DNA from: Rhodocyclaceae bacterium
GTDB lineage: Bacteria > Pseudomonadota > Gammaproteobacteria > Burkholderiales > Rhodocyclaceae
Assembly (NCBI GenBank): GCA_030689585.1
Contig: JAUYFZ010000013.1
Location: forward strand, 1 to 11,232
Length of the DNA: 11,232 nt
Direction: 5' to 3'
Every line of letters begins with the position of its first letter. Position 1 is the stretch's first letter. This document shows, one piece after another, positions 1 to 10,393 of the stretch. The notes beneath the pieces were generated by a model. That model saw only the letters and a list, made by a program, of their open reading frames with translations. It was not told the DNA's origin and did not search any database. A program made the position numbers and the translations under genes.

Positions 1-547
1 ACATCTTCGAAGCAGTACGACGCAATTCCATGAATCCATCTCCTTGAAAAACCTTGACCAGCAGATGACCGCCGGGCTTCAGATGATCCTGAGCGAACTC
101 AAGTGTCAATTCAGCCAGATGCATCACCCGAGCCTGATCTGTCGCGGCAATGCCCGTCAAGTTGGGGGACATATCGGATAACACAAGGTCAACGAGCCGT
201 CCTTCCAGTGCCGCTTCCATTTGGCGCAAAACGTTTTCTTCACGAAAATCGCCCCGAATGAAAGTCACCCCATTCATCGACACCATGTCCAGAAGATCGA
301 GCGCGACAATGTGTCCACCCGGTTGAATACGACGGATCGCATACTGACACCAAGAACCCGGTGCCGCCCCCAGATCAACCACTCTCAACCCAGGTTTGAG
401 CAACCGATCCTTCTCGTCAATTTCTTTCAGCTTGAATATGGCACGAGAACGCCACCCTTCCCGTTGCGCCTGCAAGACATAAGGGTCATTCACGTGCGCC
501 TGCATCCACACCTTGCTTTTTTTATGGTGACGCGATTTTTGGGTCAT
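1..547 (-). CDS. rlmE: 23S rRNA (uridine-2'-O-)-methyltransferase RlmE (FtsJ/RrmJ), 3' end cut by window
   Basis: SAM-dependent methyltransferase that 2'-O-methylates the A-loop uridine (E. coli U2552) of 23S rRNA, late in 50S assembly. I translated the frame by hand from the ATG at 547; 182 residues lie in the window, and the family is about 205-210 long, so roughly the last 25 are missing. Visible motifs are the N-terminal [14 protein letters not shown] with the first catalytic lysine near K39, the SAM-binding [11 protein letters not shown] (about 56-66), the LVLSDMSPN segment carrying the catalytic aspartate, and LLVKVFQG carrying the second catalytic lysine. The catalytic glutamate would lie beyond the edge. 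The start ATG shares bases with the vapC stop (ATGA at 547-544) and no Shine-Dalgarno sequence is visible before it, which suggests translational coupling to vapC. Family assignment is firm; coupling is inferred. Confidence 0.95.
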   Translation of the reverse strand, partial: MTQKSRHHKKSKVWMQAHVNDPYVLQAQREGWRSRAIFKLKEIDEKDRLLKPGLRVVDLGAAPGSWCQYAIRRIQPGGHIVALDLLDMVSMNGVTFIRGDFREENVLRQMEAALEGRLVDLVLSDMSPNLTGIAATDQARVMHLAELTLEFAQDHLKPGGHLLVKVFQGDGFMELRRTASKM

Positions 548-951
548 AGCAACCAGTTTTCTATTTTCAGACCGGGAATACGTACATAGTCACGCTCGTT
601 ATTGGTGATCAGTATCAGCTCTTCCGCCAGTGCATGGCTGGCGATCATCGTATCCAATTGCCCAACCAGATTGCCTGTCAGTTTTTGTGCACCACGCAGC
701 CTAGCGTAATGGTCAGCGGCTGTCACTGGCCATTCCAGACAAGGAATACAGTCGAGAAATGCGAAAACAGCACGACGTAAAGAGATGGCTTCCGGCAGAA
801 TTTCCAGTCCGTACAACATTTCGCCCCGAGTGATGGCGGATATAGCAATCTCTTCTTTGATCAGTCCATGGCGAATTTTTTCCAATAGTTCCGGCTGCTT
901 GCGTTTAATGGCATAACTGCAAATATCAGTATCCAGCAGGTAGCACAACAT
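544..951 (-). CDS. vapC: VapC-type PIN-domain ribonuclease toxin
   Basis: A 135-residue PIN-domain protein of normal length for type II VapC toxins, which are Mg2+-dependent endoribonucleases that typically cut tRNA or rRNA. The acidic site looks complete: D7 in [10 protein letters not shown]44 in [10 protein letters not shown]100 in [11 protein letters not shown] and D121 in TNNERDY, where the preceding asparagines are also typical. The N-terminal LLDTDIC pattern resembles the VapC/MvpT branch. Its start overlaps the vapB stop (TGATG at 953-949), and its own stop overlaps the rlmE start. Nothing suggests decay, so it is probably active. The RNA target cannot be read from the sequence. Confidence 0.93.
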   Translation of the reverse strand: MLCYLLDTDICSYAIKRKQPELLEKIRHGLIKEEIAISAITRGEMLYGLEILPEAISLRRAVFAFLDCIPCLEWPVTAADHYARLRGAQKLTGNLVGQLDTMIASHALAEELILITNNERDYVRIPGLKIENWLL

Positions 952-1202
952 CAGAAAATTTTCCGGAACTCATTCGGAGGATTGTCGCGCTTCGCCATGA
1001 ATTCTTCTGGGATTTCAGCCGCATGAATGAGTCGGAGCATTTCATCCAGTTGATCGATAACGCGCTTTTTTGGCGTAAGGATGACCATGCCAGTTACTTC
1101 ATTTTTGTGCACCCAAACTTCATTACCTGATAAACGACAGGCCTTCGGCAGCCGAACAGCTTGGCTATTACCGGTTTTGAACAATTTGGCCGTAGCTAAC
1201 AT
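951..1202 (-). CDS. vapB: VapB-type antitoxin (AbrB/SpoVT-like)
   Basis: An 83-residue antitoxin. The N-terminal half, AKLFKTGNSQAVRLPK (about residues 5-20), is the swapped-hairpin AbrB-type DNA-binding fold of VapB/MvpA proteins. The C-terminal part (EIPEEFMAKRDNPPNEF) is the usual flexible toxin-binding tail that wraps the PIN domain. By family analogy it neutralises VapC and represses its own operon with VapC as co-repressor. It lies directly upstream of vapC with a one-base stop/start overlap. The gene begins 59 bases after the greA stop, with only a weak ribosome-binding site before the ATG. Confidence 0.92.
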   Translation of the reverse strand: MLATAKLFKTGNSQAVRLPKACRLSGNEVWVHKNEVTGMVILTPKKRVIDQLDEMLRLIHAAEIPEEFMAKRDNPPNEFRKIF

Positions 1203-1221
1203 AATGGATTTTAAGTATGTA

Positions 1222-1250
1222 TGAATATGTGCCTACTCTATCACGAGCAA
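1222..1250 (-). promoter_or_regulatory. Possible sigma70 promoter for vapBC
   Basis: In the 59-base greA-vapB gap, reading the minus strand, TTGCTC (1250-1245) and TATTCA (1227-1222) are separated by 17 bases. This would place transcription start near 1215, just before vapB. Only the gap position and partial consensus support it. I see no convincing operator palindrome, although autoregulation is usual for vapBC. Confidence 0.35.
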
Positions 1251-1261
1251 GTTCAGATATT

Positions 1262-1734
1262 TCACACGTACCTAACATCCAGAATTTCGTATTCGCGCCG
1301 CCCGCCCGGGGTGTGCACTTCTACGACATCGCCTTCGTATTTTCCGATCATGGCGCGGGCTACGGGCGAATTGAGGGAAATTTTGCCCTGTTTGATGTCT
1401 GCCTCATCATCCCCGACGATTTGATAGATCACTCGTTGTTCGTTGTCTGTATCTTCCATGTCCACCGTTGCGCCAAAAACGATGCGTCCATCCACGTCTA
1501 GCGAGACTGGATCAATGATCTGGGCATTGCCCAGTTTTCCGTCCACTTCGGCGATTCTGCCTTCAATGAAACTTTGCCGTTCCTTGGCTGCACTGTATTC
1601 GGCATTTTCGGATAAATCCCCATGCGCACGCGCCTCCGCAATAGCCGCGACAATGGCCGGACGATCCACCGATTTCAAACGTTTTAATTCTTCGCGCAGC
1701 ATTTCGGCACCGCGCAGGGTGATGGGGAATTTAC

Positions 1735-1738
<4 letters not shown>
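1262..1738 (-). CDS. greA: Transcription elongation factor GreA
   Basis: Rescues backtracked RNA polymerase by entering the secondary channel and stimulating cleavage of the 3' end of the transcript. At 158 residues it matches E. coli GreA in length. The coiled-coil N-terminal domain carries the tip motif DLSENAEY with D41 and E44, the acidic pair that coordinates the catalytic Mg2+. The C-terminal FKBP-like domain begins around residue 80 and includes the conserved [29 protein letters not shown] region. The ATG overlaps the carB stop (ATGA at 1738-1735), so greA is probably translated by coupling with carB. carA-carB-greA is a common proteobacterial arrangement. Confidence 0.97.
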
Positions 1739-4949
<3,211 letters not shown>

Positions 4950-4950
<1 letters not shown>

Positions 4951-6164
4951 TATGTCTCCGCAGGGCCGCCCCAAGGAGGCATACGCCCCCCTGTGGGGGG
5001 CAGCGAATCGGGTTTTTGAGCGTGGGGGGCCACACTCATCATCTTAATAAAACGGTCAAACAAGCCTGCGACATCATGGGGGCCTGGGCTGGCTTCTGGA
5101 TGACCTTGAAAACAAAAAGCAGGACGATCTGTCCATGCCATGCCTTGAAGACTACCGTCAAACAACGAAACGTGCGTGACCTTGACGTGATCCGGCAACG
5201 TCGTCGGATCGACGGCGAACCCATGATTTTGACTGGTAATCATCACCTGACCGGTGATCAAATCCTTCACCGGATGATTCGCGCCGTGATGACCAAATTT
5301 CATTTTCATCGTTCGCGCACCCGCCGCAAGTCCCATCAACTGATGTCCCAAGCAGATACCAAAAGTGGGCAACTTTTTGTCAAGCAACTGACGGATCGCG
5401 GCAATCGCATAGTCGCAAGGCTGTGGATCGCCGGGGCCATTGGACAGGAATACACCGTCTGGATTCATCCGAAGCACTTCCTCTGCCGAGGTTTGAGCAG
5501 GGACGACCGTCAAACGACAACCACGGGAAGCCAACATTCGCAAAATATTGCGTTTAACACCGAAATCGTAGGCCACTACATGAAACTTCGGGCTTGGATG
5601 GGCCACAAACCCTTTTCCAAGCTGCCACTCCCCTTCAGTCCACTCGTAAGCATGATCCGTCGTCACCGTTTTGGCGAGATCCATGCCGGCTAATCCGGGA
5701 AACATTTTTATTTGGGCCAGCGCAGCATTTACCCCACTCTTCTCATCTGCCCCCGTCGCCACGATGCACCCTGCTTGCGCTCCCTTTTCACGCAGAATGC
5801 GCGTCAGTTTCCGTGTATCAATGTCAGCAATGGCCACCACCCCTTCCGCATTCAAATAATCCGATAGCGTCTGATCACTACGGAAATTAGAGGCCAGCAA
5901 AGGAAGATCGCGAATCACCAGCCCCGCAGCCACCACACGGGATGATTCGCCATCCTCGCGATTGATGCCGGTATTACCAATATGAGGGTATGTCAGGGTA
6001 ACGATTTGCCTGCAATAGGAAGGGTCTGTCAGGATTTCCTGATAACCGGTCATCGCCGTATTGAAAACGACTTCCCCGACGCTGATGCCCGTCGCACCAA
6101 TGCTAATACCCCTAAAGATAGTGCCGTCGGCCAGAACAAGCAAAGCGGACGGATACTGGGGCAC
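4950..6164 (-). CDS. carA: Carbamoyl-phosphate synthase small (glutaminase) subunit, GTG start, repeat-encoded C-terminal tail
   Basis: Hydrolyses glutamine and passes ammonia to CarB. Residues 1 to about 150 form the CarA-specific N-terminal domain ([26 protein letters not shown]). About 193-375 is a class I glutamine amidotransferase domain with nucleophile C271 in [13 protein letters not shown] and partners H355 and E357 in [11 protein letters not shown]. The start codon is GTG at 6164, supported by AGGAG six bases upstream; it matches the family start ([13 protein letters not shown]). The protein is 404 residues, about 20 longer than E. coli CarA (382). The excess, ending [19 protein letters not shown], is encoded by a C/G-rich palindromic segment that looks like an intergenic repeat. 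The TAA stop overlaps the carB ATG by one base. The core is intact, so the tail is probably tolerated. Confidence 0.97.
4955..4959 (-). promoter_or_regulatory. Ribosome-binding site that fixes the carB start
   Basis: Minus-strand GGAGA (4959-4955) lies 5 nt (counting from GGAG) before the ATG at 4950. This supports the 4950 start over the in-frame one at 4974. It sits inside, or at the edge of, the repeat-like segment that also encodes the CarA tail. Confidence 0.6.
4961..5012. repeat. C/G-rich palindromic repeat-like segment across the carA 3' end
   Basis: Contains a near-perfect hairpin: six C (4986-4991), TGT, six G (4995-5000), extended by an outer G-C pair (4985/5001). The adjoining GCCGCCCCAAGGAGGC resembles the small G+C-rich palindromes scattered between genes in many Betaproteobacteria (general familiarity, not checked). 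It lies inside carA coding sequence and explains the odd proline/glycine-rich CarA tail. Hairpins of the same C6-loop-G6 form occur at 7120-7135 and 10008-10023. Confidence 0.55.
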
Positions 6165-6170
6165 GGGAAA

Positions 6171-6175
6171 CTCCT
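6171..6175 (-). promoter_or_regulatory. Shine-Dalgarno deciding the GTG start of carA
   Basis: Minus-strand AGGAG (6175-6171) lies six bases before GTG at 6164. This is the strongest ribosome-binding site near this end, and it supports initiation at GTG. Confidence 0.75.
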
Positions 6176-6196
6176 AGGCAAGATAGACTGATTAAA

Positions 6197-6227
6197 CGTT
6201 TATATTATATCCGATGTTGCATCTCTC
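6197..6227 (-). promoter_or_regulatory. Probable carAB promoter
   Basis: The 61-base gap between the unknown ORF and carA holds a perfect minus-strand -10 hexamer TATAAT (6209-6204), giving a start near 6197 and a leader of about 30 bases. At 17-base spacing the -35 would be GCTGTG, a poor match. I see no attenuator hairpin with a U tract and no obvious ArgR or PurR box. Confidence 0.45.
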
Positions 6228-6615
6228 ACAGCGCACGCTGTTGCTGTAAAGCTTCCAATGTTTTCTGCGCCCAAGCACGTAAGTGACGTAACGGCCCTCT
6301 GAGTTTCGTCCACTCATCCGCAACCTGTCGAATCATCCGAGATCGTACGGGGTCGTCTGCTTTCAGGCAATTTTCAATTTCACCGAGGATGATTTCTTTC
6401 GCACGGGCTTCGGCAAGATCGACCAACCGTTCTAGTGCTCCCCGTACTTCGTATTCTTCAGCAATTTCGCTAGGCACGTAGAGAACCGACCAGCGGGACA
6501 CGTCGCGCAACGTTTCTGAACGAACAATCAGAGGCTCATGCTCACGGCACTTAGCGAGAAACCGACGTTTCTCCAAATGCAACAACCGGTTGTCTTGAGC
6601 ATCACTCGGTAACAT
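6226..6615 (-). CDS. Hypothetical protein, 129 residues, unrecognised
   Basis: I do not recognise this protein. The ORF fills the space between rpsT and carA, is on the same strand as all other genes, and starts 27 bases after the rpsT stop, so it could be co-transcribed with tRNA-Val and rpsT. The sequence is soluble-looking and strongly charged, with long predicted-helical stretches rich in Glu, Arg, Leu and Ala (about residues 53-85 and 92-126). There is no signal peptide, membrane segment, cysteine cluster or known catalytic motif. Tryptophans occur near positions 42, 101 and 114. The ribosome-binding site is weak (GGTGG just before the ATG). It could be a lineage-specific gene or the remnant of a larger one. 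Reality as a gene is likely, function unknown. Confidence 0.6.
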   Translation of the reverse strand: MLPSDAQDNRLLHLEKRRFLAKCREHEPLIVRSETLRDVSRWSVLYVPSEIAEEYEVRGALERLVDLAEARAKEIILGEIENCLKADDPVRSRMIRQVADEWTKLRGPLRHLRAWAQKTLEALQQQRAL

Positions 6616-6641
6616 ACGCCACCGTCACCGACCGCCAAAGG

Positions 6642-6902
6642 TCAGAGAGCTTTGATCGCCACAGACAGCCGATGCTTATCGCGAGCCGCTTTGTTCTTGT
6701 GAACAATGCCTTTATCGGCAATGGAATCAATGATGCACTGAGATTCGCGAAAGGCCAACTGAGCCGCAGCTTTATCGCCCGACTCAATTGTTTTGCGAAC
6801 TTTCTTAATCGCTGTCCGCAGAGCGGACCGCATACTGACATTTTGAATGCGCTGCTGAACCGCTTGGCGAGCACGTTTACGAGATTGGGCACTATTGGCC
6901 AT
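6642..6902 (-). CDS. rpsT: 30S ribosomal protein S20
   Basis: A primary binder of 16S rRNA in the small subunit. The 86-residue length and sequence are typical: [21 protein letters not shown] at the N-terminus, the basic helical middle ([16 protein letters not shown]) and [23 protein letters not shown] near the C-terminus. The start is ATG with a weak Shine-Dalgarno sequence, in line with the poor initiation known for E. coli rpsT, which is autoregulated by S20. The gene begins 34 bases downstream of the tRNA-Val CCA end on the same strand. I find no promoter in that gap, so it is probably read from the tRNA promoter. Confidence 0.97.
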   Translation of the reverse strand: MANSAQSRKRARQAVQQRIQNVSMRSALRTAIKKVRKTIESGDKAAAQLAFRESQCIIDSIADKGIVHKNKAARDKHRLSVAIKAL

Positions 6903-6936
6903 ACCGTTATTATCCGTTTGAAAACTGATTGATAAT

Positions 6937-7013
6937 TGGTAGGCGCGATTGGACTCGAACCAACGACCCCCACCATGTCAAGGTGGTGCTCTAACCAGCT
7001 GAGCTACGCGCCT
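6937..7013 (-). tRNA. tRNA-Val, anticodon GAC
   Basis: On the minus strand it folds as a complete cloverleaf of 77 nt. The acceptor arm AGGCGCG pairs with CGCGCCT, followed by discriminator A and an encoded CCA. The D-arm is GCTCAGCTGGTTAGAGC, and the anticodon stem CCACC/GGTGG encloses loop TTGACAT, anticodon GAC. The variable loop is GGGTC-like, and the T-arm GTTGG TTCGAGT CCAAT is canonical. The anticodon and T arms match E. coli tRNA-Val(GAC) closely. It reads valine GUC and GUU codons. Confidence 0.97.
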
Positions 7014-7027
7014 ACAAAGAAGCCCGT

Positions 7028-7056
7028 ATTCTAACCGAAATGAACGCTATGTGGCA
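7028..7056 (-). promoter_or_regulatory. Probable promoter for tRNA-Val and rpsT
   Basis: Minus-strand TAGAAT (7033-7028) is 17 bases downstream of TGCCAC (7056-7051). Transcription would start near 7020, about seven bases before the mature tRNA 5' end, which is typical for tRNA genes. The -35 is weak. The promoter abuts the outer end of dispersed repeat copy 1, which begins at 7059. Confidence 0.45.
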
Positions 7057-7058
7057 GC

Positions 7059-7193
7059 TTAACGTGAAATAATCAGTTCGAAGTACCCCTCATAAACGAG
7101 CGTAGCTAGCCGATAAGAACCCCCCGAGAGGGGGGCTAAGGGGGGCGGGCGTTTAATGGCATTGAACGGATTTCATGGAACAGGGGTGGGCTT
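7059..7193. repeat. Dispersed repeat, copy 1 (about 135 bp, interrupted by the MITE)
   Basis: Aligns with 9946-10080 at roughly 80% identity by eye, in the same orientation. Shared blocks are TTAACGTGAAATAA, AAACGAGCGTAGC, the C6/G6 hairpin, GGGGGCGGGCGTTTAAT and GTGGGCTT. Weaker similarity resumes after the MITE, from 7421 to about 7442. The repeat therefore occupies most of the pssA-tRNA gap, and the TTA that gives the pssA stop (7440-7442) lies at its far edge. No ORF within it looks real. Confidence 0.8.
7120..7135 (-). terminator. Weak terminator-like hairpin after pssA
   Basis: Six C (7120-7125), loop GAGA and six G (7130-7135) form a strong perfect stem. On the minus strand it is followed by TTCTTATC, an interrupted U-rich run. 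It lies between pssA and tRNA-Val, where a terminator is expected, but the U tract is poor and the hairpin belongs to the dispersed repeat. A terminator role is inferred. Confidence 0.35.
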
Positions 7194-7197
7194 AACG

Positions 7198-7420
7198 CAT
7201 TCCATTACCCATAAGTCGAAATAACTATATAGATCAATGCAATGCGCCACAGCCCCAATCCCCTCCCCTTCAAGGGGAGGGTTAGGGTGGGGTTGGGGTA
7301 AGAGTTGCACGACATTTGTAACTGATTGAATTTACTTGAATCACACTTTCCCCAGCCCCCTCCCAGCCTCCCCCTTGAAGGGGGAGGAGCTTCTGCCTTC
7401 GACTTATGGGTAATGGAATG
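7198..7420. mobile_element. MITE-like element, 223 bp, 23-bp perfect TIRs, 9-bp target duplication
   Basis: The ends 7198-7220 and 7398-7420 are perfect inverted repeats of 23 bp; the outermost bases are CATTCCATTACCC and the inner ones ATAAGTCGAA. Matching stops on both sides. Immediately outside, GGCTTAACG occurs at 7189-7197 and again at 7421-7429, a 9-bp direct repeat expected of a transposition target duplication. The element is inserted in dispersed repeat copy 1; copy 2 has no insertion at the matching place and acts as an approximate empty site. There is no transposase ORF, so it would be non-autonomous. Inside are two 21-nt palindromes, 7261-7281 and 7367-7387. The transposase family is not identifiable from this alone. 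Confidence 0.85.
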
Positions 7421-7439
7421 GGCTTAACGACCATGCCCG

Positions 7440-8219
7440 TTAGTCACAACTTATTGGGGGTATTTCCACTTTTCGTTTTGGAGACCACTGCCACAGAGCG
7501 TTGATATACCCTGAACAGGCATAGCACAAAAACAAAGCGAACAACACACCGGGTGGGTAACTCCAAACCAGCGCGTAGCCCAAAACAATGAGTGGAACTG
7601 CCATGAAAGGAATGCTACGGCGTAAATTGATATCTTTTCCGCTCCAGTAATGCAGCGTACTCACCATGGTCATGCCTGCGAACAACGTCAGTGCAAAGGC
7701 ATACCAGCGCACTTCCTCACCTGTTAAGCCGAGGTCTTGAACGATCCAAACGAAACCAGCCACCAAGGCGGCTGCGGCCGGACTGGGTAGGCCCTGAAAA
7801 TATCTTTTATCGACCACGTCCATGTTGGTATTGAATCGTGCCAAACGTAATGCCGTTCCCGCGCAATAAACAAACGCTGCGATCCATCCCCATTTTCCTA
7901 TGTCTTTGAAAGCCCATTCGTAGACGATCAAAGCCGGTGCGGCACCGAAAGACACCATGTCGGAGAGCGAATCGTATTCGGCACCAAAAGCACTTTGCGT
8001 GCGGGTCAGCCGTGCCACGCGCCCGTCAAGACCATCAAAGAGCATCGCCAGAAAAATAGCCATCGCGGCATATTCGAAATTCTGGTTCATTGCCTGCACA
8101 ATGGCATAGAAACCAGAGAACAGGGCTGCGGTCGTCAATAGATTGGGTAGCAAATAAATCCCGCGCCGACGTAGGCTTAAGAGATTCGGGTTCGTCAACG
8201 CTTTTCGTGGGCGGAACAT
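7440..8219 (-). CDS. pssA: CDP-diacylglycerol-serine O-phosphatidyltransferase
   Basis: Inner-membrane enzyme that joins CDP-diacylglycerol and serine to give phosphatidylserine, the substrate of Psd encoded just upstream. It belongs to the CDP-alcohol phosphatidyltransferase family (Bacillus-type PssA, not the soluble E. coli type). The signature D-x2-DG-x2-AR-x8-G-x3-D-x3-D is complete: D62, D65, G66, A69, R70, G79, D83, D87. Several hydrophobic helices are visible (about 24-43, 50-61, 93-105, 112-125, 148-160, 172-186, 203-220, 224-244). The 259-residue length is normal. The ATG directly follows the psd TAA with no gap, so coupling is likely. The stop lies at the edge of a dispersed repeat. 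Confidence 0.96.
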   Translation of the reverse strand: MFRPRKALTNPNLLSLRRRGIYLLPNLLTTAALFSGFYAIVQAMNQNFEYAAMAIFLAMLFDGLDGRVARLTRTQSAFGAEYDSLSDMVSFGAAPALIVYEWAFKDIGKWGWIAAFVYCAGTALRLARFNTNMDVVDKRYFQGLPSPAAAALVAGFVWIVQDLGLTGEEVRWYAFALTLFAGMTMVSTLHYWSGKDINLRRSIPFMAVPLIVLGYALVWSYPPGVLFALFLCYACSGYINALWQWSPKRKVEIPPISCD

Positions 8220-8912
8220 TTATGAAAATTCAGCCAGCACAGTGGATGTCGCTCGCACTTTGTCACCAATCGCCACCTTGACGCGCACATCGGTGGGCAG
8301 ATAAAGATCAAGACGAGAACCAAAACGGATAAACCCATAACGCTGCCCCCGAACCAACGAGGCCCCTGCGTCCACATAGCAGAGAATACGACGGGCAATC
8401 AAACCAGCCACCTGCACACAGATCACATCCTGACCCGTGACCGTATGGATGTGCAGGGCATTTCGCTCGTTTTCAGTCGAAGCCTTGTCAAGATCAGCAT
8501 TGATGAATTTTCCCGGGTGATACCAACGTTGCTTAACCTCCCCCTCCACCGGACTACGGTTCGAGTGCACATTGAACACGTTCATAAAGACACTGATCTT
8601 CAATGAATCTCGATCAAGCCAGGGATCACGCACCGTTTCTATCACGACGATACGACCATCGGCGGGTGACAAGATGCCCTTTGCATTTTCTGGCACGATC
8701 CGCGCCGGATCTCGAAAGAACTGAAGCACGAACAGCGAGATCAACCACAACGGGGCCGCCCACGCCCACCCTGCCCCTATCGTGACCAGAAGAGCTACGC
8801 CGAAAGACGCGCCTAAGAAAGGCCAACCTTCGCGGGCGAAGATTGGGTGCGGATAAAACGGCTCTCTCCCCTTCACGGGGAGGGTTGGTGAGGGGATGGG
8901 GGGATGGGCCAT
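8220..8912 (-). CDS. psd: Phosphatidylserine decarboxylase proenzyme (short, archaetidylserine-decarboxylase-like type)
   Basis: Decarboxylates phosphatidylserine to phosphatidylethanolamine at the inner membrane, using a pyruvoyl group made by self-cleavage. The 230-residue form belongs to the short Psd type. The cleavage motif RFGS gives G198-S199, where S199 would become the pyruvoyl; D85 in SPADG and H116 in NVHSNRSP are the likely autoproteolysis residues. A membrane segment spans about 34-65. The conserved family start is [13 protein letters not shown] (from residue 20). The preceding residues [16 protein letters not shown] are encoded by a C-rich palindromic repeat and look acquired. 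An in-frame GTG at codon 13 is possible but has no ribosome-binding site. The gene starts two bases after the ilvC stop and abuts pssA. Confidence 0.94.
   Translation of the reverse strand: MAHPPIPSPTLPVKGREPFYPHPIFAREGWPFLGASFGVALLVTIGAGWAWAAPLWLISLFVLQFFRDPARIVPENAKGILSPADGRIVVIETVRDPWLDRDSLKISVFMNVFNVHSNRSPVEGEVKQRWYHPGKFINADLDKASTENERNALHIHTVTGQDVICVQVAGLIARRILCYVDAGASLVRGQRYGFIRFGSRLDLYLPTDVRVKVAIGDKVRATSTVLAEFS
8862..8908. repeat. C/T-rich palindromic repeat inside the 5' end of psd
   Basis: Read on the minus strand, CCCATCCCCTCACC then CCCTCCCC-GTG-AAGGGGAG matches the first part of the intergenic array at 10148-10186 (CCCCATCCCCTCCCC then CCTCCCCTTGAAGGGGAG). CTCCCC (8866-8871) and GGGGAG (8877-8882) can pair. 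It is therefore a member of the same palindrome family, lying within coding sequence. Confidence 0.7.
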
Positions 8913-8914
8913 TT

Positions 8915-9940
<1,026 letters not shown>

Positions 9941-9945
9941 TTAAT

Positions 9946-10080
9946 TTAACGTGAAATAACTCGTTCGAAGCGCCCAGTAACAAACGAGCGTAGCGAGCCG
10001 ATGAGAACCCCCCGAAAGGGGGGCGAATGGGGGCGGGCGTTTAATCGCATTTAATGGATTTTATGACAGGGAGTGGGCTT
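9946..10080. repeat. Dispersed repeat, copy 2 (about 135 bp, uninterrupted)
   Basis: Same-orientation partner of 7059-7193, roughly 80% identical by eye, with weaker similarity continuing to about 10100. It contains CTCGTT/AACGAG arms that can pair and the C6-GAAA-G6 hairpin. The two copies flank ilvC-psd-pssA as direct repeats. Confidence 0.8.
10008..10023 (-). terminator. Weak terminator-like hairpin between ilvH and ilvC
   Basis: Six C (10008-10013), GAAA and six G (10018-10023) form a perfect stem; the minus strand continues TTCTCATC, not a real U tract. It could attenuate read-through from ilvIH into ilvC, but it belongs to the dispersed repeat and a terminator role is speculative. Confidence 0.25.
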
Positions 10081-10171
10081 CGTGATCATGCGAGTTAACG
10101 GGCATGGCGAATCGCCACCCCGCATCATGAAACATGCCCCATTGACCCCCATCCCCTCCCCACCCCTCCCC

Positions 10172-10363
10172 TTGAAGGGGAGGGAGAGATGCTCCTCCCC
10201 TTGAAGGGGAGGGAGAGATGCTCCTCCCTCTTCAAGGGGAGGGAGAGATGCTCCTCCCCCTTCAAGGGGAGGGAGAGATGCTCCTCCCCCTTCAATGGGA
10301 GGGAGAGATGCTCCTCCCTCTTCAAGGGGAGGGAGAGATGCTCCTCCCCCTTCAAGGGGGAGG
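10172..10363. repeat. Tandem array of 30-bp palindromic units, about 6.4 copies
   Basis: Unit starts are at 10172 (29 bases), 10201, 10231, 10261, 10291 and 10321, then a partial unit to 10363. Each reads TTCAAGGGGAGGGAGAGATG followed by CTCCTCCCCC, with T/C or G/T changes between units (for example AATGGG in the fifth). Every unit joins to the next as a palindrome centred on TTCAA or TTGAA, with CCTCCCC pairing with GGGGAGG. Because 30 is divisible by three, several frames stay open and encode artificial ten-residue repeats. There are no spacers, so this is not CRISPR. Confidence 0.92.
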
Positions 10364-10380
10364 CTGGGAGGGGGCTGGGG
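10340..10380. repeat. 41-bp segment repeated in inverted orientation inside the MITE
   Basis: The last part of the array and its right flank, 10340-10380, is an exact reverse complement of 7350-7390. It carries the CCTCCCCCTT/AAGGGGGAGG palindrome plus the CTGGGAGGGGGCTGGGG flank, so the shared piece is longer than the palindrome alone. Confidence 0.85.
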
Positions 10381-10393
10381 AATGTGTTTCACG

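Noticed and set aside
1203..1261. Operator palindrome for VapBC autoregulation
   Set aside because: The TATG-rich stretch has only loose symmetry, not enough to call an operator.
4951..4974. Longer carB start adding eight residues
   Set aside because: Family members start at MPKRTD, and a ribosome-binding site fits the ATG at 4950; the added residues are repeat-derived and overlap carA.
6602..6976. A 124-codon minus-strand frame across rpsT and the tRNA
   Set aside because: It overlaps the clear S20 gene in another frame and runs into tRNA-Val, so it is an artefact.
10100..10139. Inverted arms GGGCATG (10100-10106) and CATGCCC (10133-10139), and the small palindrome TGGCGAATCGCCA within them
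   Set aside because: Short arms without a U tract or conserved context; not enough to call a terminator or riboswitch.
10172..10363. CRISPR-like regular repeats
   Set aside because: Units follow one another directly with no unique spacers, and no cas genes are present.
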